The notes below the pieces were generated by a model, which searched no databases, had not been told where the DNA came from, and saw only the letters and a list, made by a program, of their open reading frames with translations. 64,000 nucleotides of DNA from Cordilura impudica. Lineage: Eukaryota > Arthropoda > Insecta > Diptera > Scathophagidae. Positions 1 through 10,882 of the stretch are shown here, piece after piece. The position numbers were made by a program, and so were the translations under genes. The DNA is taken from contig OY821522.1 in the NCBI GenBank assembly GCA_963682025.1, forward strand, positions 27,901,454-27,965,453. Direction: 5' to 3'. Numbering within the stretch: the first letter of the stretch is position 1; every line of letters begins with the position of its first letter.

Positions 1-290
1 AACATGGAACGATTCTCACCAATTTCAATAGCGTTCATCCCATGGCCGATAAAAGCTTATGTACCAAATTTCATCAAAATACATTCATATTTGCGACCTG
101 CAGTTTGATTACAAGCTTTACATGGACACACAGACGGACGGACGGACGGACATTGTTAAATCAACTCAGAAAGTGATTCTGATTCGATCGGTATAATTAA
201 AGATGGGTCTAGGTCAAATATTTTTGGTTGTTACAAACAGCAGCACAAAGTCATTATACCCAAACCACATAGTGGTATAGGGTATAATAA
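1..290 (+). repeat. mini-me/DINE-1-like repeat family A, 3' part (cut by window edge)
   Basis: Matches the right part of the complete copy at 11107-11880: a (GGAC)n microsatellite near 140-155, the stretch 'agatgggtctaggtcaaata', and the terminal hairpin TATACCC...GGGTATA. The rest lies outside the window. Dipteran mini-me elements are known to carry a GTCY microsatellite; assignment to that class is inference. Confidence 0.8.
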
Positions 291-665
291 GACATAGTGT
301 TAATAAAATAAATTTAATTTTAAGCCAGAAAATTATTAATATTTAAGAACTAAAGAAATTTAAAATAAAGAAAAAATTAATTTTAACTAATAAGTGACAA
401 AACTAAAATAGCATAATTATCATTTAATTCTTAAATTATGTTTCGTGGAGTGTTGAATGTAATCGATTAATTAGTGAAAATAGAACAATTAAACAAAATT
501 TATAATTATTTTTTTAAAATACTACACTTAATGTATAAGACTCATTTAATAAAAAAAAAAAATTAAATATATATACTATATATTAATTAACTGAAATAAA
601 TAAAACCACAAAATATTGGGTACCTGTTTGATAAAACGAAATTAAGGAATTAAATTAAAGTTCAC
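291..665. other. AT-rich non-coding stretch
   Basis: Long A and T runs and no ORF with coding character. It lies just downstream (on the - strand) of the exon candidate at 666-878, so it would be that gene's intron. I see no RNA gene or repeat with sharp borders. Confidence 0.5.
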
Positions 666-878
666 CTCATAAACCAATCAAGCTTATACAACGATGTCGC
701 ATAAATAGTTCTTTGGTGTTTACTCCTATCTCCATATAAATATTTTGTATTGAAATCAGCAACAATATCATTATTAATGCAGCTATGGCCTACTTTTTCC
801 AATGGCATATTGCGAGACACAACCACGGCGTCTGGCGGCAGCAGCTTCATCGGTACCTCAACAACTACAACCATATGG
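666..878 (-). CDS. candidate internal exon of an unidentified gene
   Basis: Read on the - strand, an open frame of 213 nt (71 codons) is bounded by a good acceptor (TTTACAG, intron ending at 879) and a good donor (GAG|GTGAAC, intron starting at 665). Both ends are in phase 2, so the exon could be skipped without a frame change. The translation has a hydrophobic start (HMVVVVEVPMKLLPPDAVVV), two basic patches and one cysteine, and ends ...YKLDWFM. Its GC-richer codons (GTACCG, CTGCTGCCGCCAGAC) stand out from AT-rich flanks, which argues for real coding sequence. I do not recognise the protein. It runs opposite to the calcium channel gene, so it could be a nested gene inside that gene's large intron, or an exon relic. 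No partner exon is visible nearby. Confidence 0.5.
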
Positions 879-899
879 CTGTAAATCCACAATTTTATA

Positions 900-1640
900 G
901 ATTTGTCTAACTATAAATTAAAATTATTTTTTTAAAGATTTTTCTAATTATAAATCAAAATTTTTTCTAGATATAAATTTAAACTAAAATGTTTCCACGT
1001 TAATAAAATTTACTAAATATAAATTTTAACTAAAAATTTTCTAATTAAGAACTTTCCTAGATATAAAATTAAACTAAACATTTTACTACATTAAGGAATT
1101 TTTTTCTAATTATAAATTTAAACTAAATATCCCATATTTTTTTAGATATGAAAATTGCTAAAATTAAAATAGTGCAAAAATTAAAATTGGGCTAATATTA
1201 AAATTTTTCTACTATTAAATATTTTTCTAAAATTTAAAAAATTTTCCTAAAATTAAAATTTCCCTAATTAAATTTAGCTAAAAATTAAAATTTTTTTAAA
1301 AAATAAAAATTTTGCTAAAATTTTCCTAAACAAAATTTTGCTAAAATTTAAAAATTCTCCTAAAATAAAAATTATGCTTTACTTTAAAATTTTTCTAAAA
1401 TTAAAAATCTTAAAAAAAAAAAATTAAGAATTTTTTCAAAATTTAAAAATTTTCCTAAAATTGAAAATTTTCCTAAAATTAATAAAAATTTTCCAAAAAT
1501 TAAAAATTTTCCTAAAAGTAAAATTTTGCTAGAATTAAAAAAAAAAAATTGGCTAGAAATTAAAATTTTGTGAAATAATACAATTTTGTTACAATAAAAA
1601 TATTGCTAACATAATTTGAAATTTTAAATTAAAACCCTTA
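900..1640. repeat. degenerate AT-rich tandem array
   Basis: About 740 bp built from imperfect repeats of motifs like 'cctaaaattaaaaatttt', with TATAAATTTAAACTAA-type units at 900-1140 and shorter A/T-only units after that. There is no coding frame. It is probably an expanded simple repeat; it has no sharp ends that would suggest a mobile element. Confidence 0.6.
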
Positions 1641-1751
1641 AGGGTGAAGGGTAAATAAAAATTTTTTACCCCAATGTAGAAAACCAAACCAAACCAAAAT
1701 TTTTATCATTTTGTGGGTTACCTCCAATTAAGATGGAGTCGAGGTAACATG

Positions 1752-2148
1752 TGTAGTGTGTTTGATATGTCTTAGTTACCATACCTTCAGTACGGTAACT
1801 AAATGGTAACATTAAACCATTTTAATTAACGGCAACAATATCCACACACACCGAACTTTAGCGTGAGAAACATTTATTTCTCAAACTGCAATACAATACA
1901 GTTATGTTTAGTTTATTTGATTCACCTGTGTGGAAATCTGCTGTGCTTGCAGATTCCCACACACATTTAATTGTATTCTAGCGTAAGTCAGAATTTAAGT
2001 ATAATTTGTAAACACAATTAATAAAGTACTCCATAACAGAACAGTCGCACAAGCGGCTGTTCGCCAAGAAAATACAAAAGGTGTTTTAAAATAAAATGAA
2101 TTGTTTGAAAAGGATAAGTAAAAATTAAATTAATGAAGTGACATAATA
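1752..2148 (+). repeat. 5' LTR of the 412/mdg1-like element
   Basis: 397 bp, direct repeat of 9880-10276. It contains AATAAA-like signals and a short inverted repeat, GTGTGGAAATCTGC...GCAGATTCCCACAC, around 1928-1962. It is expected to drive transcription of the element. Confidence 0.95.
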
Positions 2149-2166
2149 TGGCGATCCTGCCAGCCT
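2149..2166 (+). promoter_or_regulatory. primer binding site (tRNA-primed)
   Basis: TGGCGATCCTGCCAGCC directly follows the LTR with no spacer. TGG at the start pairs with a tRNA 3' CCA end. Elements of the 412/mdg1 group use a tRNA-Arg primer; I have not checked complementarity to a specific tRNA. Confidence 0.75.
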
Positions 2167-4277
2167 TGACATAAAAAGCAAATTAAAAACAAAAATTTTT
2201 TTAATAAAAAAAAAAAATAAGTTTTAAACAAAAAAAAAAAAACACATTTTAACAAAACAAGACAAACAAACAATTCTATAAAAACATAAATAAACTCAAA
2301 AAATATGGAAACTTAACAGTGAGAATTAAATGCCTACACCAAAAACAACAAAAAGCGATTTAAAAATCAAAAAATTTAAAGAAAAAAAAAAAAAATGCTT
2401 TAAATTTTTTTTTCAATATTATTTTTATAAAACTACCAAGAAAAAAATTTGCAAAGATAGAAACCCATTTTTATTACAAAAATTAAACGAAAAAAAAATA
2501 ATTGAATCCCTGCTTGTTGATTAAGTGATAGCTGATAAAAATTAATGTTAAATACAAAATGAACTTCCTAGTGCTAAAAATATATACAAAAATTAAATTA
2601 ATAAAATAAGAAAGGAAGAGAAGAAATGAAAATCAATGTGGCCAAAGAAGCAAGAAACAGGTGTGGCCGATACACCTGCAACGTACAAGAGGAAGCGACA
2701 ACAACAGCAACTATAACAGCAACATCAACAATAACAGCAGCTGCAACAATCCACAACACCAACAGCGATAAACATAAAACATCGTAAGCGTTATTAATAT
2801 AAAATTTAAATATTTTAAATAATTAGATGCATTACAATTGTAATCTTTTAAACATTTATATCGACCTTGAATATTTTATTAGATGTATATATATAAAAAT
2901 CGCACAATAATTATATATATATAAAAGCCAGTTGGTAATAATACCTACATATATGGTACTACTATTCTGTTCTTAAAATTTTTGATATTTATATTGTATA
3001 AAAATCTACTTTATTAGTTTAACAGAAAGAAAAAAAAAAGGGAGAGAATATTTATTTTAATACCATTTTGTTAATACAAAATAATCAATGGAAATATACT
3101 AAGAATATGTTATGAAAATATACTCTGATTTAAAATCATATATAATTTAATTTTATTCCAAAGCGGAAAGCTCATCCACAGGATGACCTAGGCTATTTTT
3201 TTATATAATGTATAATTTAGAAAGTACCTCGACCATACAGTAAGGGAAAAGGATCTTAAATTCATTTTATTTTTATGGACAAATTGATTGTGTTTTGGGA
3301 TATTCGGACATACCCTTTTGGATCAGTTTTATTTACTTAAATAGAGAAAATAATATATTTTATTATGGGAAAGACCGAGTCGAAACTCGAAAAACCCAAC
3401 GCTAATGTCATAACCAACGTTGAGGTTGTCGACCACACAAATCAATGGGATTCCTTGTGGTACCTCACATTGTGTCTAGTATTGGTAAGCGTGGCCAATT
3501 TATTACTGAAATTATATGTGCTCCACAAAAGATTTCTCCGTAAGAGGTATATGAGCAGAGGCGACAACCTTGATAAGGTTTAGACACGGCATTGCGAAAA
3601 TCTCTATGTAATTTTTTAATAAAGATATCCTGGGCAATATTTCGAACATATTAGAAATAACATTGAGTGACAGATCTTAATATATTTGCTTTGAAATGGA
3701 AAATTTGGTATTGGTTTTAATTACCTGTTTTTGAGAATTGGCATTAATTGCCAATATTATTGATAATTGAACATTGCGGCATATTGTGCCAGATAATTAT
3801 TTATGAAAGGCAAAAATTTCATAATAATTTTATTGAATGAATTTGTTGGAATTAAAGTATAGTGAATGAATAAAATTATCTTTGGCATACAGTGCCATAG
3901 AATTACTATAGTGGAATTATTCACTTGAACAGATTTTTTTTTCTCTCTTCTCAAATTTTTTTTTTAGGCATTAATTGCCAATATAGCAAAAATTTTATCG
4001 GATATACTCTTAAATACCTTACGATTTTTAAATGATTTTCGAAATTCTTTGATTAGTATGCGAATATTTTGGCACCTAGTGATTTTGAATGTTTGGCATT
4101 ACGGGCCAATACAATAAATTGACATTATATTTCTTTTTCAATGGGGAAATTTTAGTAACCTTTTATGATATTTCCCCATAGTCTCCCAAATTGTTTCAAT
4201 TTTGATTTCTTACATAAACGCCCAATTTTCCCCTAGATAAATTGTCATTATTTTGGCTAAAGGTTGACCCTGATTTT
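2167..4277 (+). other. long untranslated leader of the 412/mdg1-like element
   Basis: About 2.1 kb between PBS and gag. It is AT-rich with poly-A runs at 2195-2250, a CAA/CAG-rich stretch at 2697-2770 and several TATATA tracts at 2885-2935. Apart from the small ORF at 3365-3583 it has no credible coding frame. Long leaders are usual in this group. Confidence 0.7.
3365..3583 (+). CDS. small leader ORF: predicted N-myristoylated single-pass membrane protein
   Basis: 72 codons, ATG to TAG, within the element's leader. It begins MGKTESKLEK, which matches the N-myristoylation pattern MGxxxS (Gly2, Ser6). One hydrophobic helix follows at about residues 31-53 (LWYLTLCLVLVSVANLLLKL), then a strongly basic tail (KRFLRKRYMSRGDNLDKV). 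The ORF is intact although gag and pol of the same copy are broken. The order 'lipid anchor, hydrophilic stretch, membrane helix, basic tail' does not look random. Function unknown; possible roles are membrane targeting of particles or uORF-type control of gag translation. It could still be an uORF with no protein function. Confidence 0.55.
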   Translation: MGKTESKLEKPNANVITNVEVVDHTNQWDSLWYLTLCLVLVSVANLLLKLYVLHKRFLRKRYMSRGDNLDKV

Positions 4278-5466
4278 ATGGACTGGCAAGCGATACTCGA
4301 CCAATGTAGGATCATAAGGGAAGAATTTGACAAATCCCATAAATGCCTCAATACTGATAGGCCTACCAAGGAGGAAACAGTTGAGAAACATCTAAAGAAC
4401 CTCCACTTACGACTTGAGGAAATAAGAGTCTTATTAAACGTTAATTATCAGCGCCTAACATCCGCTCATAAGGTTGCGGCAGAGGGTTTTTTCATTGACC
4501 TAAGAGGTAAGCTGATTGGCGTAGCGTCCTGCAGGGGTATTGAGGTGAACTTGCCCGACTCATTACATGAGAGGATAGAATTTGGGGAGGATAAGGAACA
4601 ACTGACAGTACAATTGGGGGGAAAACAGCGACAAAATGCCACAAACAGCATCAGAATTTTTAAGAACAGCTTCCAGGATCATACCTGATTTCGATGGTAG
4701 GGCAGAGAACCTACAAAGTTTCTTAGATGCCCTGACACTTGTCGATTCGATCGCTGAAGGTCAAGATGAGGTAGCCGTCAATCTGGTAAAAACCAAATTG
4801 AAGGGAACAGCTCGTACCCTTATAGAGGGTAATGAAGCAAATTTGGCCGGCATAATTGCAAGATTAAGGTCAACAGTCAAGGGTGAATCCGTTGAAGTCC
4901 TATCAGCGAGATTAATGAACCTGAAACAAGGTGGTAAGTCACCAAATGATTATACAAAAGAAATAGAAGACCTGGCAAAAAGGCTGCAAAGCGCCTATAT
5001 AACGGACGGATTAACGACCACATTAGCCGAAAAATATACCACCAATATAGCTGTCAAAGCAATGACGAGGAGCTGCACTAATGAAAGGGTGGGCCTCGTA
5101 ATGGAGGCTGGTCAATTTAGCACCCTTAACGATGCTATGGCCAAATTCATAAACAGCTCTACAGATGCGGCCAAAAATAATACAGTAATGTATTATAATA
5201 ATGATAGAAACGCAAACCGGTACCAAAGGCGTGGGTGACCCAACGGAAATTTCCGGGGATGCGGAAATGGAACAGTTTACCATAACCGCAATAATCAGGT
5301 CAATAATAGGAATGATTATGTCCAGGGCGGAAATAACGGTGGACAATACAATCGCCGTGGCAATAACAGGGGTTACAACAATAGTAACAACAATGGCTAT
5401 AGACGAATTAATGTCAGGCCAATACACATTGAAGAGGAAAACGACCAAACCCCAAGTACTCATTAA
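4278..5466 (+). pseudogene. gag: gag of the 412/mdg1-like element, broken by a frameshift and a stop
   Basis: Structural protein of the retrotransposon particle. The first in-frame ATG is at 4278 (MDWQAILDQCRIIREEF...). The frame shifts by one base at a run of six G (4616-4621); the second frame carries the body (MPQTASEFLRTASRIIPDF at 4636 onward) and an Asn/Gly/Arg-rich, nucleic-acid-binding-like tail to the TAA at 5464. No CCHC zinc knuckle is visible, as in this group. The tail is cut by an in-frame TGA at 5236-5238, where coding character clearly continues for 75 more codons. Both lesions are single-base events. Pol follows in the -1 frame, consistent with programmed -1 frameshifting, which is usual in the family. 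Confidence 0.85.
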
Positions 5467-6023
5467 GCAATGACACTACAAACGGTAGAATCTTGAATAT
5501 AAATTTAGGTCTAGCATCATACATTTCATTAGCGTCAAAATTCAGAAATAATAGTTCTACATATTTAGTTGATACAGGTGCGGACATATCGACAATTAAA
5601 AATGGACAAATAGAAACAGGAAGAATAAACGCAAATCAGACCACTAGCCTACAAGGCATTGGGACTGGCACAATTTATACAAAAGGGAAAATTGAAACTG
5701 ATCTTATATTCAGTAACCTACTAATAAAACATGATTTCCATGTAGTAGATGATAATTTTCCAATTCCATCTGATGGAATACTTGGACTAGATTTTATTAA
5801 AAACTACAACTGTGTATTGGAATACGGAATAGATCAAAATAGGATGGTATTAAGACCAGACGATTTCCCCGAAACCATATGTATACCAATGCGTGAATCT
5901 CCAAATATTAACATAGTATCATTACCAGCGAGATCAGAGGTAATTAGGAAAATAAATATAAAATGTCCAAAACCAGACACTTCAAGAAGGGATATACATA
6001 GCCAATACGATTTCGAGCTGTAA
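5467..6023 (+). pseudogene. pol: pol, protease segment (retropepsin)
   Basis: Aspartic protease that would mature the gag-pol polyprotein. Catalytic motif VDTGADIS near 5567 and the flap/second motif ILGLDF near 5790 are both intact. The frame is open from before the gag stop, so entry by -1 frameshift from gag is likely; no ATG is needed. The frame ends at a TAA at 6021 and the homologous reading continues one base over from about 6016, so a 1-base indel separates it from the next segment. Confidence 0.85.
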
Positions 6024-7677
6024 GCAATCGTTTGTTAGAATAATTAACACAACTAACAAAGACGTCACTATTTCAGGTTTTGAAGTCCAAACTGAAAGTT
6101 TGAATAATTATGAAATAGCAATGGCAACCGAAAGCCAAGATAGTGAAAAAAAGTTAGAAAAATTATCGAAAAAAAATCCCAAAATTCGTTGAAAATGAAC
6201 TAAAAGAACTATGTAGAGAATATATAGATGTATTCGCACTTGAAACTGAGAGAATCTCAGTGAATAATTTTTATAGGCAAAAGTTGCGTTTAAAGGACAA
6301 CGATCCTACTTATATTAAGAATTATAGAATACCGCATACCCATAAGGAGGAAATTACAAAACAAGTAGACAAGTTGATACAAGATGGCATTGTAGAGCCA
6401 TCAGCTTCAGAATTTAATAGCCCAATTTTACTAGTACCAAAAACGCTATAGCCGGAAGTGAAGGGAAAAGATGGAGGTTGGTAGTAGACTATAGGGGAGT
6501 CAATAAAAAATTAATTGCAGATAAATTTCCAATACCAAGAATAGATGATATTCTCGACCAACTTGGTCGAACCAAATATTTTTCTTGCCTTGATTTCTTG
6601 CCGGATGGATTTCATCAAATTGAATTAGATGAAAAATCCAGAGATATTACATCATTCTCAACGGATAAGGGTTCATTTCGTTTTAAACGCTTACCGTACG
6701 GGCTTAAAATAGCTCCAAATTCATTTCAGAGAATGATGACCATAGCATTTGCTGGACTATCACCAGCACAAGCTTTTCTGTATATGGATGATTTGGTTGT
6801 ATTAGGTCGTTCTGAAAAGCATATGTTAAAAAATTTAACAGATGTTTTCGAAACATGCCGTAAATATAATCTTAAATTGCATCCAGAAAAGCGCTCATTT
6901 TTTGGTCACGAGGTGACTTATTTAGGTCATAAATGTACAAACAAAGGCATTCTTCCAGACGATAGCAAATTCAAGATAATTCAAGACTATCCAACACCTA
7001 AAAATGCCGATGAAACTAAACGATTTGTTGCATTTTGCAATTATTATAGACGTTTTGTTCCAAATTTTGCGGAACACGCTCGCCTTTTAAAGAGGCTATG
7101 TAGGAAAAATGTAAAATTCGAGTGGAGCGAAGACTGCGAAAAAGCATTCGAATATTTAAAGGATTCATTAATGAGTCCAAGGATACTGCAATATCCAAAT
7201 TTTAATGAAAAATTTTGCATTACAACCGATGCAAGCAAATATGCATGCGGTGCCGTACTAAGCCAAGAGTACGACGGGCTACAACTCCCTATAGCATATG
7301 CTTCAAGGTCATTCACCAAAGGTGAATCATATAAGTCTACTATCGAACAAGAACAAGCGGCTATACACTGAGCAATAACGTATTTCAGACCATATATTTA
7401 TGGCACTAAATTCATTGTAAGAAGTGATCATCGACCACTGTCATACTTGTTTTCAATGATGAACCCTTCTTCAAAATTGACGCGAATGAGGTTAGAATTA
7501 GAAGAATATGATTTTACCGTAGAGTACTTGAGGGGAAAAGATAACCACGCTGCAGATGCTTTATCTAGAATAGACTTCAATGACATAAAGAATATAAGAA
7601 ATGTCTATACGGTAAAGACAAGATCGAGATCTAAGGCAGCGATAGGAACAAAGACAAAGAAAAAAATAATAGTATAA
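6016..7677 (+). pseudogene. pol: pol, reverse transcriptase and RNase H segment
   Basis: Reverse transcriptase with the catalytic box YMDD at 6781-6792 and conserved LPYGLKIAPNSFQRM before it; RNase H begins near FCITTDASKYACGAVL (7213). Lesions: frame change in an A8 run (6169-6176), another at about 6438-6450 before KRWRLVVDYRG, a TGA at 7369-7371 in RNase H (coding continues in the same frame), and a frame change in an A7 run (7660-7666). The LDF..GFHQI motif has one extra residue (FLPDGFHQI) compared with what is usual in Ty3/gypsy RT. Confidence 0.88.
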
Positions 7678-9061
7678 CGGAAACTCCAAAGATATATGAA
7701 ACATTGACCATAAAGGAGGTCAAGAAAATAGTTCGCCTAAAGTTTGACCTACAAGGTAGAACACTAAGGTGTTACCTTAGAAAAGGAAAAAAAAAATAAT
7801 TATTAATGACCTTGTTGTTAATGGGAAAATTGATTTAGGTCAATTCTTCTCTAGGTTGGAAAATATAACCGACAATAAAGGCATTGGTAAATTGCAACTC
7901 ACATTAGATGATGAGATATTTAAAGGGATCCCAATTAATGAATTTAAGAGTACAGCGAACAAAGAACTCAAAAATTTAATAATAGCGTTAACGCCAAGAA
8001 GAATTAAAATAACTGCTGACGAGCAGAAACATGAAATATTGGAGAAATATCACAACGATCCGTTATACGGCGGTCATCCGGGAATAGCAAGGATGACGGC
8101 AAAATTAAGGGAAAAATATTTCTGGAACGGAATGTCTAGAGACATCCGTAATTACATAAGGAAATGTAAACAGTGCCAGACTAATAAGACACAACCTAAA
8201 ACAAAGGAACCAATGACAATAACAGAGACGCCAGCCCGGGCATTTGACATCATTGTTATAGACACAATTGGACCTTTTATAAGATCAAATAATGGCAGCG
8301 AATACGCTGTAACCATTATATGCGACCTGACTAAATACTTAGTCACTATACCTATTCCTGATAAGCAGGCAAAAACCGTTGCTAAAGAAATTTTTGAAAA
8401 TTTTATTTTAATTTATGGTCCTATGCATAGGATTCTAACTGATATGGGAACTGAATACAAAAATCAGACCCTGCAAGAACTTTGTCAGCTGTTGAACATT
8501 GAGTATGTCACATCAACAGCTTACCATCACCAAACTCTGGGTACAATAGAAAGATCTCACAAAACATTCAATGAGTATGTTAGGTCATATATTTCATTGA
8601 ACAGAACAGATTGGGATGAGTGGCTAAAATACTTTACGTATTGCTTCAATACGACGCCATCCACTGTTCATGGTTATTGTCCGTATGAGTTGGTGTTTGG
8701 TAAGAACAGTCCTGATCTAAAATTTCTTAATTCGAATGTAGTAGACCCACTGTATAACATAGAAGCATATGAGAAAGAAGTAAAGTATAGACTTCAGCAG
8801 GCGCAACAGCGCGCCAAAAGCTTATTGGATAATGAAAAGGTTAACAGTAAGTCACAATACGACAGGGTTACAAGACCAATTGATATTCGAATAGGAGATT
8901 TAGTCCTGACGGAAAACAGTGCAGGTCATAAATTGGATAAGTTATTTAAAGGCCCATACTCAGTTAGGGAAATCGACAATTTAGGCAACTGCACATTATC
9001 CATAAGCGATAATAAAACGGTCAAGGTACATAGGAATAGACTAAGAAAATTTTGTAAATAA
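7677..9061 (+). pseudogene. pol: pol, integrase segment
   Basis: DDE integrase, the enzyme that joins element DNA to the genome. An HHCC zinc finger spans HNDPLYGGHPG to CKQC (about 8047-8180), then core Asp in VIDTIGPF, Asp in ILTDMGTEY and Glu in TIERSHKTFNEY. The C-terminal part ends ...VHRNRLRKFCK at the TAA 9059. The 401 residues from 7856 are uninterrupted, but the link to RNase H is broken at an A10 run (7787-7796). There is no env after it. Confidence 0.88.
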
Positions 9062-9867
9062 TGTAAATGATTATATACATATAAACTAAACTAAAATCTA
9101 GATGAACATTTTTATATAGTTTTGAGAAAAAAAAAGAGATAACTATTTGAACTAAAATATAAAATATTATTAATTAAACAATTAAACAATTAAACAATTA
9201 GATTAATTAAATAAAACCATATATAGAACCTAACACCTTAATTTAACCTTCCTTAATTACAAATTTTATAACTATAAATATTAAATTAATCTTTAGTTTA
9301 CGGAAGTTTTTTTAATAATAATAATAATAAAAAATTAAAATAACATAATATAGTTTTTTTTAGCATTAAAATTAAAATTTAAATAAAAACAATTAATTAA
9401 AAATACATTAATATTGATAATGTCAATTTTTTTATTTAATTTTGTAAAATTATAAAAATTATAAATAAAATTCTTTAAATTGTAATTAAAATCATAATTA
9501 ATTAAATCAAAAATCTAAATTTAAGAAAGTATAAATTTAAAATTTAAAATGTATAAACTAAATAATAATTTGAGATAAAATTTAAAATCAAAATTTTTTT
9601 TTGCAGACGATTGACTGGCCAGCATTCGCCTGCAAAAGAAATTAAACAACAAAAATTTTCAAAATTATAAATATATATTATATTTTTAATTTTTCTATTT
9701 GAAAAGGGGAAGGAATGGTCCCCATTAAATTAAAATTGTTAATATTCAAAAAAAAAATATATAACAAAAAAAAAAAAAAAAAACTTTAAAATTAAATTTG
9801 ATCATTTTAAATTTTAATTATAACAGCACTAAAGAATGGTCAATCGATTATTGATCATTCTTTCTCT
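9062..9867 (+). other. 3' untranslated region of the 412/mdg1-like element
   Basis: About 800 bp of extremely AT-rich DNA with no ORF. 9595-9640 holds a small palindrome (TTTTTTGCAGAC...GCCTGCAAAAGA). No env or extra gene is visible. Confidence 0.6.
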
Positions 9868-9879
9868 GAAAAAGGGAGG
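9868..9879 (+). promoter_or_regulatory. polypurine tract (plus-strand primer)
   Basis: GAAAAAGGGAGG lies immediately before the 3' LTR, the place and composition expected for the plus-strand primer of an LTR retrotransposon. Confidence 0.85.
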
Positions 9880-10276
9880 TGTAGTGTGTTTGATATGTCT
9901 TAGTTACCATACCTTCAGTACGGTAACTAAATGGTAACATTAAACCATTTTAATTAACGGCAACAATATCCACACACACCGAACTTTAGCGTGAGAAACA
10001 TTTATTTCTCAAACTGCAATACAATACAGTTATGTTTAGTTTATTTGATTCACCTGTGTGGAAATCTGCTGTGCTTGCAGATTCCCACACACATTTAATT
10101 GTATTCTAGCGTAAGTCAGAATTTAAGTATAATTTGTAAACACAATTAATAAAGTACTCCATAACAGAACAGTCGCACACGCGGCTGTTCGCCAAGAAAA
10201 TACAAAAGGTGTTTTAAAATAAAATGAATTGTTTGAAAAGGATAAGTAAAAATTAAATTAATGAAGTGACATAATA
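9880..10276 (+). repeat. 3' LTR of the 412/mdg1-like element
   Basis: 397 bp; one visible base difference from 1752-2148 (C at 10180 versus A at 2052). Followed by the CATG target duplication. Confidence 0.95.
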
Positions 10277-10280
10277 CATG

Positions 10281-10526
10281 GTAGGGAGGGCTTAAGGGGC
10301 ATAACAGCCAGTCCCCAATCCCAAGGTAAGTATGGCCATCCATCCATTCAGCGTCCGTTTTAATTGACAGGTTTTTTTAAATCGCACATGAACATATGTA
10401 GTGCGGTTTCCCTGGGTCTTAACAAGATCCCACCCCTCCGGCGAGCTAGGCCCCCTGCCAGCACGTGCGACCCGTTAAGGCTCAGGGAAACGGAAGCGGA
10501 AATTCCACCACCGCCGCACCATTACA
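10281..10526. other. GC-rich island with a long hairpin
   Basis: About 245 bp much richer in G+C than its surroundings. 10408-10423 (TTCCCTGGGTCTTAAC) is nearly the reverse complement of 10474-10489 (GTTAAGGCTCAGGGAA), with a GC-rich loop of 50 nt. I do not recognise it; it may be a fragment of an older element or of a gene. Confidence 0.4.
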
Positions 10527-10882
10527 GGATCTCATGGCAATTTATGTCGATTTCATAGGGGTCATTTGTATGGGGGCTAGGTCTGAACATGGACCGATTC
10601 TCACCAATTTCAATAGCGTTCATCCTATGCTCAATGAAAGCTTACATACCAAATTTTATCAAAATATATTCATATTTGCGACCTGCATTTTGATTACATG
10701 GACACACAGACAGACGGACGGACGGACGGACCGGACACACGGACGGACATCGCTAAATCGAATCAGTTAGTGATTCTGATTCGATCAGTATAATTAAAGA
10801 TGGGTCTAGGTCAAATATTTTTGGTAGTTACAAACAGCAGCACAAAGTCATTATACCCAAGCCACATAGTGGTACAGGGTAT
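10527..10882 (+). repeat. mini-me-like repeat family A, partial copy
   Basis: Starts at 'ctcatggcaatttatgtcga', runs through two (GGAC)n tracts (10705-10750) and ends at the TATACCC...GGGTATT hairpin. The left half, including the 5' palindrome, is missing. Confidence 0.8.

Larger units (their letters stand above)
1748..10280 (+). mobile_element. 412/mdg1-like Ty3/gypsy LTR retrotransposon, with CATG target site duplication
   Basis: The element proper is 1752-10276 (8,525 bp). Two 397-bp direct LTRs begin TGTAGTGTG and end ACATAATA, and are flanked by the 4-bp duplication CATG (1748-1751 and 10277-10280). Order inside: PBS, ~2.1 kb leader with a small ORF, gag, protease, RT, RNase H, integrase, AT-rich 3' region, polypurine tract. 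The TGTAGT start, 4-bp TSD, long leader and absence of env all fit the 412/mdg1 group. The two LTRs differ by a single base by eye (2052 A versus 10180 C), so the insertion is recent, yet gag and pol are broken. It sits, in the same orientation, in what should be a large intron of the calcium channel gene. Confidence 0.93.

Noticed and set aside
2330..2524. 64-residue ORF in the retrotransposon leader
   Set aside because: Almost pure Lys/Phe/Asn from A/T runs; no coding signature.
4619..4625. GGGAAAA as a programmed -1 frameshift heptamer in gag
   Set aside because: The heptamer is in the right phase for a -1 slip, but the coding sequence continues in the +1 frame. A one-base insertion in the G run explains it better.
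5023..5473. Antisense ORF 5023-5463 and + ORF 5201-5473 over gag
   Set aside because: Both are out-of-frame readings of the repetitive Asn/Gly/Arg-rich gag tail.
10364..10770. ORFs over the GC island and the GGAC microsatellite
   Set aside because: The C-terminal reading (THRQTDGRTDRTHGRTS) is just translation of the microsatellite in a mini-me-like repeat.
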